A stretch of 64,000 bases of DNA from Nitratireductor alexandrii. GTDB taxonomy: Bacteria; Pseudomonadota; Alphaproteobacteria; Rhizobiales; Rhizobiaceae. Position 1 is the first letter of the stretch; each line of letters begins with the position of its first letter. Shown here piece after piece: positions 24,430-32,486 of the stretch. The notes beneath the pieces were generated by a model that was given only the letters and a program-made list of their open reading frames with translations, made no database searches and was not told the DNA's origin. The position numbers and the translations under genes were made by a program. Where the stretch lies: assembly GCF_004000215.1 (NCBI RefSeq), contig NZ_RBVY01000004.1, positions 248,001-312,000 of the forward strand. The letters are read 5' to 3'.

Positions 24430-25658
24430 GCAAAACAGCGATCATTGTCGGCGCCTCGCATGGCGGCGTGCAGGCGGCGGCCGCGTTGCGCCAGGGCGGC
24501 TGGGACGGTGCGATCCGTCTGTTTTCGGCCGAGGACGCGCTGCCCTATCACCGCCCGCCGCTGTCCAAGGCGTTCCTGGCCGGCGAAAAGACCGAGGACC
24601 AGATCCTGCTGCGCGGCGAAGCCTTTTACCGGGACTCCGACATCGATCTGCACCGCGGCGAGCCCGCGCTGCGGCTCGACGCGACCAAACGCGAGATCGA
24701 GACCGGCAATGCGCGTTACGGATACGATACGCTGATCCTGGCGACGGGGTCGCGCGCACGCCGGCTCGGCGTGGACGGGGCGGAACTCGACGGCATCGTC
24801 ACCCTGCGCTCGCTCGACGACGCGCGCCGTATCCGCCCCGCGCTCGAACAAGCCGGTTCGCTGGCGATCGTCGGCGGCGGTTTCATCGGTCTCGAAATCG
24901 CATCCACAGCCGCCAAGGCCGGCAAGAAAACCACCGTCATCGAGGCGCAGGACCGGCTCCTCGCCCGCGCCCTGCCGCCCGTCCTTTCGGATTTCCTGCG
25001 CGACTATCATCGCGACAAGGGCGTCGCCTTTCGCTTCGGCGCCGCGGTCGCCGCCTTCAAGGGCGCGCGGGGCAGGGCGCAGGCGGTCATGCTTGCCGAC
25101 GGCGAGCGCGTCGACGCCGACCTGATCGTGGTCGGCGTCGGCGGCGAGGCGAATGTCGACCTGGCCCGTCAGGCCGGGCTCAAGATCGATGCCGGCGGCC
25201 TGCATGTCGACGACGAGGGCCGCACCAGCGATCCCCATATCTACGCCATCGGCGACGTGGCGGCGGCGCACAATCCGCACGCCGGCGCGCGGTTGCGGCT
25301 GGAATCGGTCCAGAACGCCGTCGATCAGGCCAGGATGGTGGCGGCCGGCATCTGCGGCGCGGCGGCACCGGCCGCGCCCGTGCCCTGGTTCTGGACCGAT
25401 CAGTACGACCTCAAGGTCCAGATGGCCGGGCTGAGCCGTCCGGGTACGACGCGGCTGATGCGCGGCAATCCCGGTGACGGCGCCTTCACGCTGCTGGAGC
25501 TCGACGGCGACAGGCTCATCGCCGCGCATTCGGTCAACCGGGCCGCCGACCACATGGCCGCCCGCAAACTGATCGCGGCCGGCACGCCGCTTGCCGTCGA
25601 CCAGGCGCGCGACACCACGACCGCCCTTGCCAAGGCGGTCGCGCGCACCGACGCTTAA
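24426..25658 (+). CDS. NAD(P)H-ferredoxin reductase, FAD-dependent (putidaredoxin reductase/BphA4 type)
   Basis: A 410-residue two-dinucleotide-domain reductase. The FAD motif IIVGASHGGVQAAAALR is at residues 6-22 and the NAD motif LAIVGGGFIGLEIAS near 145-159; GDVA near 275 and a C-terminal WFWTDQYDLKVQMAG complete the family pattern. It passes electrons from NAD(P)H to the ferredoxin encoded just upstream. The start is TTG 24426, overlapping the ferredoxin stop as TTGA, with GGAGG before it; no ATG fits the N-terminus. Confidence 0.92.
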   Translation: MSKTAIIVGASHGGVQAAAALRQGGWDGAIRLFSAEDALPYHRPPLSKAFLAGEKTEDQILLRGEAFYRDSDIDLHRGEPALRLDATKREIETGNARYGYDTLILATGSRARRLGVDGAELDGIVTLRSLDDARRIRPALEQAGSLAIVGGGFIGLEIASTAAKAGKKTTVIEAQDRLLARALPPVLSDFLRDYHRDKGVAFRFGAAVAAFKGARGRAQAVMLADGERVDADLIVVGVGGEANVDLARQAGLKIDAGGLHVDDEGRTSDPHIYAIGDVAAAHNPHAGARLRLESVQNAVDQARMVAAGICGAAAPAAPVPWFWTDQYDLKVQMAGLSRPGTTRLMRGNPGDGAFTLLELDGDRLIAAHSVNRAADHMAARKLIAAGTPLAVDQARDTTTALAKAVARTDA

Positions 25659-25691
25659 TCGGATCGACAATTCCCAGGAGGAGACTGCGCC

Positions 25692-27011
25692 ATGATGAGT
25701 CAGGAACAAAACGATCTCTTGACCCGGGTCGGACGAGGGACCGGCGCGGGCTCCGTGCTGCGGCTTTATTGGCAGCCGGCCGCGCTTTCCGACGAGTTGA
25801 TGACAGCGCGCCCGGTGGTACCGGTGCGGCTTCTGGGCGAGGATCTCGTCCTGTTCCGCGACCTCGAGGGCAAGCTCGGCCTGATCGACCGCCACTGCCC
25901 GCATCGCGGCGCCGACATGCTTTACGGCCGGCTCGAGGACGGCGGCCTGCGCTGCGCCTTCCACGGCTGGAACTTCGACCGTTCGGGCCAGTGCATCGAA
26001 CAGCCCGGCGAGCCCGAGGGCAGCCAGATGCACAAGAATATCCGCATCCGCTCCTACCCGGTGGTGGAAAAGAACGGCATCGTGTTCGCCTATATGGGGC
26101 CCGGCGATCCGCCGCCGTTCCCGGCGCTGGACTGTTTCGCCGCGCCGGACACCCACGTCTTCGCCTTCAAGGGGCTTTGGGAGTGCAATTGGCTGCAGGC
26201 CATGGAAGTCGGCATCGATCCCGCCCACGCCTCCTTCCTGCACCGGTTCCTGCAGGACGAGGATCCGGCCGATTCCTACGGCAAGCAGTTCCGCGACAAG
26301 GCCGGCGAGACCGACATTCCCATGACCCGGCTGCTGCGCGAATATCCGCGCCCCGACATCAAGGTCGAGGAAACCGATTACGGCATGCGGCTGATCTCGC
26401 TGCGCCACATGGAGGACGGGCGCACCCATGTGCGCGTGACCAACCAGATCTTCCCCGAGGCGATCTGCATTCCCATGTCGAACGAGATGACGATTACCCA
26501 GTGGCACGTGCCGGTCGACGACGAGACCTGCTACTGGTATTCGATGTTCACCAGTTTCGGTCGACCCGTCGACAAGACGCTGATGCGCGAACAGCGCCTC
26601 AAGGAGCACCGTCTGCCCGACTATGCGCCGAAGAAGAACCGGACCAACAATTACGGCTACAATCCCGACGAGCAGCGCGACGTGACCTATACGGGCATGG
26701 GGCTCGACATCAACGTGCACGACCAGTGGGCGGTGGAATCGATGGGGCGTATCCAGGACCGCACCGAGGAACATCTCGGCCGCACCGATGTCGGCATCAT
26801 GAAATACCGGCGCATGCTGCGCGCCGCGATCGACAACGTCAAGAACGGCCAGATCGAGGCGCTGCCGATGCGCGGCGATCCGGCAGGCACCGAGGCCATT
26901 CGCGGGCCGATCTCGATCGACGCGATCGCCCAGACCGAGGGCTGGGAGGAGAGCTGGACCCGCAGCGACAGTGCCCGGCGCGCCGGCTGTTCCTGGAACG
27001 CGGCTCTGTGA
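25692..27011 (+). CDS. Rieske non-haem iron oxygenase, phthalate-dioxygenase-like alpha subunit
   Basis: A 439-residue oxygenase. The Rieske [2Fe-2S] site is Cys69-x-His71 and Cys88-x2-His91 (HCPHRGAD, CAFHGWNF). The catalytic iron site begins with Asp176-x2-His179-x4-His184 (GIDPAHASFLHR). Single-component-type alpha subunits like this do ring hydroxylation, or O- or N-demethylation that releases formaldehyde. The ferredoxin and reductase just upstream make a complete three-component system. Since FolD and folate genes are linked to the region, N- or O-demethylation fits. ATG 25692 (or 25695) follows AGGAGGAGA. Confidence 0.9.
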   Translation: MMSQEQNDLLTRVGRGTGAGSVLRLYWQPAALSDELMTARPVVPVRLLGEDLVLFRDLEGKLGLIDRHCPHRGADMLYGRLEDGGLRCAFHGWNFDRSGQCIEQPGEPEGSQMHKNIRIRSYPVVEKNGIVFAYMGPGDPPPFPALDCFAAPDTHVFAFKGLWECNWLQAMEVGIDPAHASFLHRFLQDEDPADSYGKQFRDKAGETDIPMTRLLREYPRPDIKVEETDYGMRLISLRHMEDGRTHVRVTNQIFPEAICIPMSNEMTITQWHVPVDDETCYWYSMFTSFGRPVDKTLMREQRLKEHRLPDYAPKKNRTNNYGYNPDEQRDVTYTGMGLDINVHDQWAVESMGRIQDRTEEHLGRTDVGIMKYRRMLRAAIDNVKNGQIEALPMRGDPAGTEAIRGPISIDAIAQTEGWEESWTRSDSARRAGCSWNAAL

Positions 27012-27059
27012 GCCGAAAGGCCCGGCGCGGTCGCGACGCCTTGTCGAGGGGGAAAACGC

Positions 27060-28523
27060 ATGTCGACATCTGATGCCGCCGGTCTGGGCGGCGGTTTCAC
27101 CGGCCGGCATGGCCTTCTCGGCGACGACGCGCTGCGCCGGGCAAACGAGATCCTCGGCTCGCTGGAGGCGCGCGGGCTGGAAACCGTGCGCTTGGTCTTT
27201 GCCGACCAGCACGGCGTGCTGCGCGGCAAGACCGTGGTGGCCTCGGCGCTGAAATCGGCGTTCCGCGAGGGCATGGCGATCACCTCGACCCTATTGCTGA
27301 AGGACACCTCCCACCGCACCGTGTTTTCGGTGTGGGAGGAAGAGGCCGGCCACGGCGTCGGCGCGCTGACGGGGGCGGGCGACGTGATGCTGGTTCCCGA
27401 TCCGGCGACCTTCCGCGTCCTGCCCTGGTCGCCGCATTCGGGCTGGATCCTGTGCGACGTCTATTTCAAGGACGGCACCGCCTTCCCGTTCGGCTCGCGC
27501 ACGATATTGCGCAACGCCGTCGACCGGCTCGCCAAAGCCGGCATGGCGATGGTGTGCGGGCTGGAGGTCGAGTTCTATGTCTTCAAGATCGACCAGCCGC
27601 GGCTCAACCACGGCGACGGCGGCATGCCGGCGACGCCGCCGGAGACCAGCCTGCTGTCGCACGGCTACCAATATCTGACCGAGGCGCGCTACGACGCGCT
27701 CGAGACCGTGATGGACGAGTTGCGCCGCGCCTGCCAGGCGCTCGGCCTGCCGGTGCGCTCGATGGAGGCCGAGTTCGGTCCCAGCCAGTGCGAGTTCACT
27801 TTCGAGCCCGCCGGTCCGATGGATCACGCCGACGCCATGATGCTGTTCCGCTCGACGGTCAAGCAGGTCTGCGCGCGCCAGGGACTGCACGCAACCTTCA
27901 TGTGCCGGCCCAAGGTCGACAACGGCATGGCCAGCGGCTGGCACCTGCATCAGTCCGTGGTCGATACCGGCTCGGGCAAAAATCTGTTCGTGCCGAACCC
28001 CGACGGCAGCCTGTCGACGGCCGCCGACGGCTGGATCGCCGGCCTGCTCGACCATGCGGCCGAGAGCTGCCTTTTGACCACGCCGACGGTCAATGGCTAC
28101 AAGCGCTACCAAGCCTATCAGCTCGCGCCCGACCGCATCCAGTGGGGTCGCGACAACAAGGGCGCGATGATCCGCGCGCTGATGGCGCCGGGAGACCGGG
28201 CGAGCCGGGTGGAAAACCGCATCGCCGAGCCGGCCGCCAATCCCTATTTCTACTTCGCCTCGCAGATCCTCGGCGGGCTCGACGGCATCGAGCGCAAGCT
28301 CGTGGCGCCGCCGGCGGTCGAAAAACCCTACGACAACACCGCGACCGCGCTGCCCAAAAGCCTGATTGCGGCGATCGAGGCGTTCGAAAAGGCCGGTTTC
28401 TACCGCGATGCCATCGGCGCTGATTTCGTCGACTATCTCGCCCACATCAAACGGGCCGAGTGGGACCGCTATCTGATGACCGTGTCGGAGTGGGAGCAGC
28501 GCGAGTATTTTTCGCTGTTCTGA
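27060..28523 (+). CDS. glutamine synthetase-family ligase (GlnA/PuuA-like)
   Basis: A 487-residue GS-type ATP-dependent ligase. Metal and substrate motifs: LEVEFYVF (about 160-167), SGWHLHQSV in place of GSGMHxHxS, VNGYKRYQ and QWGRDNKGAMIRAL, and the RVENRIAEPAANPYFYFA stretch. It joins glutamate to ammonia or to an amine as a gamma-glutamylamide. Location between a Rieske oxygenase and a tautomerase gene makes amine gamma-glutamylation (for example of methylamine or an aminated intermediate) more likely than nitrogen assimilation. Spacing is 48 bases after the oxygenase and 30 before the next gene. Confidence 0.85.
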   Translation: MSTSDAAGLGGGFTGRHGLLGDDALRRANEILGSLEARGLETVRLVFADQHGVLRGKTVVASALKSAFREGMAITSTLLLKDTSHRTVFSVWEEEAGHGVGALTGAGDVMLVPDPATFRVLPWSPHSGWILCDVYFKDGTAFPFGSRTILRNAVDRLAKAGMAMVCGLEVEFYVFKIDQPRLNHGDGGMPATPPETSLLSHGYQYLTEARYDALETVMDELRRACQALGLPVRSMEAEFGPSQCEFTFEPAGPMDHADAMMLFRSTVKQVCARQGLHATFMCRPKVDNGMASGWHLHQSVVDTGSGKNLFVPNPDGSLSTAADGWIAGLLDHAAESCLLTTPTVNGYKRYQAYQLAPDRIQWGRDNKGAMIRALMAPGDRASRVENRIAEPAANPYFYFASQILGGLDGIERKLVAPPAVEKPYDNTATALPKSLIAAIEAFEKAGFYRDAIGADFVDYLAHIKRAEWDRYLMTVSEWEQREYFSLF

Positions 28524-28553
28524 CGCTCGCTATCGCAAAAGGACCGCCCGACC

Positions 28554-28904
28554 ATGCCGCATTTCGTCATCGAACATTCGGCCGATCTCGATCGCGACGA
28601 CGCGATCGACCGGGCGATCGAGCTGTGCCACGAGGCCGGCGCGCAATCGGGCGTGATGAACCCGAACGACATCAAGGCGAGGGCGCTCTCCTATCGACGC
28701 TTCCGCTTCGCCGGCGGGATAGAGAGTTTCATCCACGTCACCGTGTCGCTGCTGGAAGGACGCACCGACGCGCAAAAGGAGGCGCTTGCCGTGCTGCTGC
28801 GCGACAAGCTGTCGGCGCGGTTTGCCGATGTCGACAGCATCAGCATCGACGTGCGCGACATGAACTCGCTCGCCTATAAAAAACATCTGCGCCAGACCGG
28901 ATAG
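28554..28904 (+). CDS. 5-carboxymethyl-2-hydroxymuconate isomerase-like protein
   Basis: A 116-residue protein of the CHMI family in the tautomerase superfamily. It begins Met-Pro, giving the N-terminal Pro that is the catalytic base in this superfamily, and keeps MPHFVIEHSADL and YRRFRFAGG. In homoprotocatechuate breakdown the enzyme shifts a double bond in a dicarboxylic intermediate; the rest of that pathway is not present here. In this operon it may tautomerise an enol or imine product of the oxygenase. It is the last gene of block C and converges on moeA with only 11 bases between. Confidence 0.83.
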   Translation: MPHFVIEHSADLDRDDAIDRAIELCHEAGAQSGVMNPNDIKARALSYRRFRFAGGIESFIHVTVSLLEGRTDAQKEALAVLLRDKLSARFADVDSISIDVRDMNSLAYKKHLRQTG

Positions 28905-28915
28905 GCAGCCACGCC

Positions 28916-30121
28916 TCAGCGCAGCATCAGCAGCCGGCACGGATCGCCGGCGGCGGCGGCCGGCGCGAACGGTTCGCGCACGATCAGCGCGCCGGCCGCC
29001 GCCAGCACCCTGAGCATCGACGAATCCTGAACCGACGCCGCGCTGGCTATCAGCCTGTCGCCGTCCTTGCGGATGTCGGCGCGCAGGAAATCCTGGCGCA
29101 GGTCGTTTTTGGGCAATGCCGACCCGAGTACGCCGTCGCGGTAGAGATTTTCGACCGGCCTGCCGGCGAGGCTCGATATCAGCGGCACCAGGAAGACCAG
29201 CGAACAGATCAGGCTCGCCACCGGATTGCCCGGCAGGCCGAGCACGTGCCGGCCGCCAAGCTGGCCGGCCATAAGCGGCTTGCCGGGCCGCATGGCGATT
29301 TTCCAGAAATCGATCTTCGCCCCGTGCGCGAGCAGCGATTTCTGCACCAGGTCGTGATCGCCGACCGAAGCGCCGCCGATGGTGACGACGATGTCGGCAC
29401 CGGCCCGGAGCGCCCGTTCCAGCGCCTGGGCGATCGCCGCCTCGCGGTCGGGCGCAATGCCCAGATCGAGCACGTCGGCGCCGCCGGTGCGCGCCAGCGC
29501 GGCCACGCCGTAGAGGTTGGAGGCGATGATCTGACCCGGCCCGACCGTGCTGCCGGGCGGCAGCAATTCGTCGCCCGTGGCCAGGATCGCCACCAGCGGC
29601 CGCTTGACCACGGCAAGCCTTGCATGGTTGGCCGAGGCGGCCAGCGACAGCGCCGCCGCGTCGAGCAGCCGTCCGTCGTCCAGCAAAGGCGCGCCGGCCT
29701 CGAAATCGAGCCCCTTGCGACGAATGTTCTTGCCCGGCGCCACCGGCTCGACCGCTTCCACCTCGCCGTCGGCGGCGGGGCGGGTGTTTTCCTGGATCAG
29801 AACGGTGTCGGCGCCGTCGGGCACCACGCCGCCGGTGAAGATGCGCACCGCCTCGCCGGGGCCGAGCGTGCCCGCGAACGGCTCGCCCGCCGGTGCCTGG
29901 CCGATCACCCGCAGGCGTGCCGGCGGGTTCGCGACGTCGGCGGCACGAACCGCGTAGCCGTCCATGGCCGAAGCGTCGAAGGGCGGCTGGGTGCGCAGCG
30001 CAGCGAGCGGCGCGGCAAGCACGCGACCGGCGCAGTCGGCGATCGGCAACGTTTCGGCCTCGAGCCGCCCGGCTCCGGCAAGCAGCCGGGCCAGCGCGTC
30101 ATCGACCGGCATCAGAGCCAT
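28916..30121 (-). CDS. moeA: molybdopterin molybdenumtransferase
   Basis: A 401-residue MoeA, inserting molybdate into adenylated molybdopterin. Domain order is normal: the N-terminal SAMDGYAVRA motif near 50-59, the central MoCF-binding domain with ILATGDELLPPG (about 180-191) and TIGGASVGDHD, PGKPLMAG and LPGNPVASL, and a C-terminal beta domain. It follows moaC by three bases. In related genomes lexA usually comes next on this strand; here the catabolic block C abuts it instead. Confidence 0.95.
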   Translation of the reverse strand: MALMPVDDALARLLAGAGRLEAETLPIADCAGRVLAAPLAALRTQPPFDASAMDGYAVRAADVANPPARLRVIGQAPAGEPFAGTLGPGEAVRIFTGGVVPDGADTVLIQENTRPAADGEVEAVEPVAPGKNIRRKGLDFEAGAPLLDDGRLLDAAALSLAASANHARLAVVKRPLVAILATGDELLPPGSTVGPGQIIASNLYGVAALARTGGADVLDLGIAPDREAAIAQALERALRAGADIVVTIGGASVGDHDLVQKSLLAHGAKIDFWKIAMRPGKPLMAGQLGGRHVLGLPGNPVASLICSLVFLVPLISSLAGRPVENLYRDGVLGSALPKNDLRQDFLRADIRKDGDRLIASAASVQDSSMLRVLAAAGALIVREPFAPAAAAGDPCRLLMLR

Positions 30122-30124
30122 GGC

Positions 30125-30619
30125 TCAGCCTTCGCCGCCGGCGCGCCAGGCGCCAGACTTGCCGCCGGTCTTCTCGATGAGGCGGATGCCGGTGATGGTC
30201 ATGCCGCGATCGATCGCCTTGGCCATGTCGTAGATTGTCAGGCAGGCGACCGACACCGCCGTCAGCGCCTCCATCTCCACACCGGTGCGGCCGGTGAGTT
30301 TGGCCGTCGCGCGCACGACGAGACCCGGCAGCCCTTCGTCGGGCTCGATCTCGACCGTCACCTTGGACAGAAGCAGCGCATGGCAGAGCGGGATCAGCTC
30401 ATGCGCGCGCTTGGCCGCCATGATGCCGGCGATCCGCGCCGTGCCGAGCACGTCGCCCTTCTTGGCATCGCCGGCTCGGATCGTGGCCAGCGTCGAGGCC
30501 TGCATGGCGACCCGGCCTTCGGCGACCGCCAGCCGCTCGGTCTCGGCCTTGTCGCCGACATCGACCATATGCGCCTCGCCCGAGGCACCGATATGGGTGA
30601 GGGGACCGGGCGCGCTCAT
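30125..30619 (-). CDS. moaC: cyclic pyranopterin monophosphate synthase
   Basis: A 164-residue MoaC forming cPMP with MoaA in molybdenum-cofactor synthesis. Conserved segments [12 protein letters not shown] (about 18-29), [34 protein letters not shown] (in part) and KTGGKSG are complete. ATG 30619 overlaps the trpC stop by four bases, the usual coupling in this order. Confidence 0.96.
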   Translation of the reverse strand: MSAPGPLTHIGASGEAHMVDVGDKAETERLAVAEGRVAMQASTLATIRAGDAKKGDVLGTARIAGIMAAKRAHELIPLCHALLLSKVTVEIEPDEGLPGLVVRATAKLTGRTGVEMEALTAVSVACLTIYDMAKAIDRGMTITGIRLIEKTGGKSGAWRAGGEG

Positions 30620-31452
30620 AGCGCCGCGTCTCCCGTCGCCGGAGCAGGCCCTGGCTGCGGCGCGCCGGTCAACAGCGCCCGCGTCGCCGCCGCCACGTCG
30701 TCCTGGCGCATCAGGCTTTCCCCGACCAGGAAGGTGCGGATGCCGCAGGCGGCGAGACGCATGCAGTCGGCATGGGAAAAAATACCGCTCTCGCCGACGA
30801 GCATGCGGTCGTCCGGCACCAGCCCGGCCAGCCGCTCCGAGGTCTCGAGACTGACGGAAAAACTTCTCAGGTCGCGATTGTTGATGCCGATCAGCGGCGA
30901 GGCGAGTTTCAGAGCGCGCTCGGTCTCCGCCTCGTCGTGCACCTCCACCAGCACGTCCATGCCGTGCAACAACGCGGTTTCCTCCAGCGCAGCCGCCTCG
31001 TCGTCGCTGACACTGGCCATGATGATCAGGATCGCATCGGCGCCCCAGGCGCGCGCCTCGTGCACCTGGTAGGGTTCGAACAGAAAATCCTTGCGCAGGG
31101 CGGGCAGGCCGGTCGCCGCGCGCGCTTGCGTGAGAAATGCCGGCGCGCCCTGGAAGGAGGGGGTGTCGGTGAGCACCGACAGGCAGGCCGCGCCGCCCTT
31201 TTCATAGGCGCGCGCCAGCGCCGGCGGGTCGAAATCCGGCCGGATCAGACCGCGCGAGGGACTTGCCTTCTTGATCTCGGCGATCAGCGCGAAACCGCCC
31301 TCGGCGTGCTTGCGCCCCAGCGCGGCGACAAAACCGCGCGGCGGTTCGGCATCGCGCGCCCTGGCGACGATCTCCGCCGGCGGCAAGGCTGCCTTGGCGC
31401 GGGCGATCTCCTCGCGCTTATAGGCCTCGATCTTTTTGAGAATGTCGACCAT
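30616..31452 (-). CDS. trpC: indole-3-glycerol phosphate synthase
   Basis: A 278-residue TIM-barrel enzyme of tryptophan synthesis. Conserved parts include [15 protein letters not shown] (catalytic Lys), [23 protein letters not shown] and VGESGI. It lies five bases after trpD and overlaps moaC. The C-terminal [12 protein letters not shown] tail is low complexity. Confidence 0.96.
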   Translation of the reverse strand: MVDILKKIEAYKREEIARAKAALPPAEIVARARDAEPPRGFVAALGRKHAEGGFALIAEIKKASPSRGLIRPDFDPPALARAYEKGGAACLSVLTDTPSFQGAPAFLTQARAATGLPALRKDFLFEPYQVHEARAWGADAILIIMASVSDDEAAALEETALLHGMDVLVEVHDEAETERALKLASPLIGINNRDLRSFSVSLETSERLAGLVPDDRMLVGESGIFSHADCMRLAACGIRTFLVGESLMRQDDVAAATRALLTGAPQPGPAPATGDAAL

Positions 31453-31457
31453 CGCCG

Positions 31458-32477
31458 TCAGCCGGCCGCGCGGTTCGAGACCGCCACAAGCCGCTCCAAT
31501 GTCTGCCGCGCCTTGCCGCTGTCGATCGCCTCGGCTGCGCGCGCCACACCGTCACGCAGCGTATCGGCGATGCCGGCCACGACCAGCGCGGCGGCCGCGT
31601 TGATAAGCACGATGTCGCGATAGGCCGTCTTTTCGCCGTCGAGCACCAGACGCAACGCCATGGCGTTGTGCTCGGCGTCGCCGCCCTTCAGCTGCTTGAA
31701 ATCGACCCGCGCCAGTCCGACATCTTCCGGCGCGACAGTGAAGGTCGAGATCGCCCCGTCCTTGAGCGCGGCAACCTTGGTCTCGCCGGCCGTGGTGATT
31801 TCGTCGAGCCCGTTGCCATGCACCACCCAGGCCGCCTGCGAGCCGAGCGCCTTGAGCACCTCGGCCACCGGCTCGACCCATTGCGGCGAAAACACGCCGA
31901 CCATCTGGCGCTTTACCCCGGCCGGGTTGGACAGCGGTCCCAACAGATTGAAGATCGTGCGCGTGCCCAGCTCCACCCGCGCCGGGCCGACATGCTTCAT
32001 CGCGGCATGGTGTTTCGGCGCGAACATGAAACCAATGCCGGCCTCGCGAATACAGGCAGCGATCTCGGCCGCCCCGATATCGATATCGATGCCGAGCGCG
32101 GCCAGCGTGTCGGCCGCGCCCGAACGCGAAGACAGCGCGCGATTGCCATGCTTGGCGACCGGCACCCCGGCCGCAGCCACCACCAGCGCCGCGCATGTGG
32201 AGATGTTATAGGAGCCGGAGGCGTCGCCGCCTGTGCCGACGATGTCGATCGCATCATCCGGCGCCGAAACGGGAAGCATTTTTGCACGCATCGTGGCGAC
32301 CGCACCGGAAATTTCCGGAACGGTTTCCCCACGCACCCTCATCGCCATCAAGAAACCGCCCATCTGGGCCGGCGTGGCGTCGCCCGACATGACGATGTCG
32401 AAAGCCGCGCGCGCTTCCTCGAAGGTCAGGGCCGCCCCGCCGGCGACCTTGGCGATATAGGTCTTGAAGTCACTCAT
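31458..32477 (-). CDS. trpD: anthranilate phosphoribosyltransferase
   Basis: A 339-residue TrpD joining anthranilate to PRPP. The PRPP loop [17 protein letters not shown] (about 78-94), [15 protein letters not shown] and [13 protein letters not shown] are diagnostic. It follows ppiD by nine bases and starts the trpD-trpC-moaC-moeA string. trpE/trpG are not in the window. Confidence 0.96.
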   Translation of the reverse strand: MSDFKTYIAKVAGGAALTFEEARAAFDIVMSGDATPAQMGGFLMAMRVRGETVPEISGAVATMRAKMLPVSAPDDAIDIVGTGGDASGSYNISTCAALVVAAAGVPVAKHGNRALSSRSGAADTLAALGIDIDIGAAEIAACIREAGIGFMFAPKHHAAMKHVGPARVELGTRTIFNLLGPLSNPAGVKRQMVGVFSPQWVEPVAEVLKALGSQAAWVVHGNGLDEITTAGETKVAALKDGAISTFTVAPEDVGLARVDFKQLKGGDAEHNAMALRLVLDGEKTAYRDIVLINAAAALVVAGIADTLRDGVARAAEAIDSGKARQTLERLVAVSNRAAG

Positions 32478-32486
32478 CGCCGGCGC

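Noticed and set aside
24258-27212. 984-residue open frame on the minus strand
   Set aside because: Opposite the reductase and Rieske oxygenase genes, with no recognisable motif.
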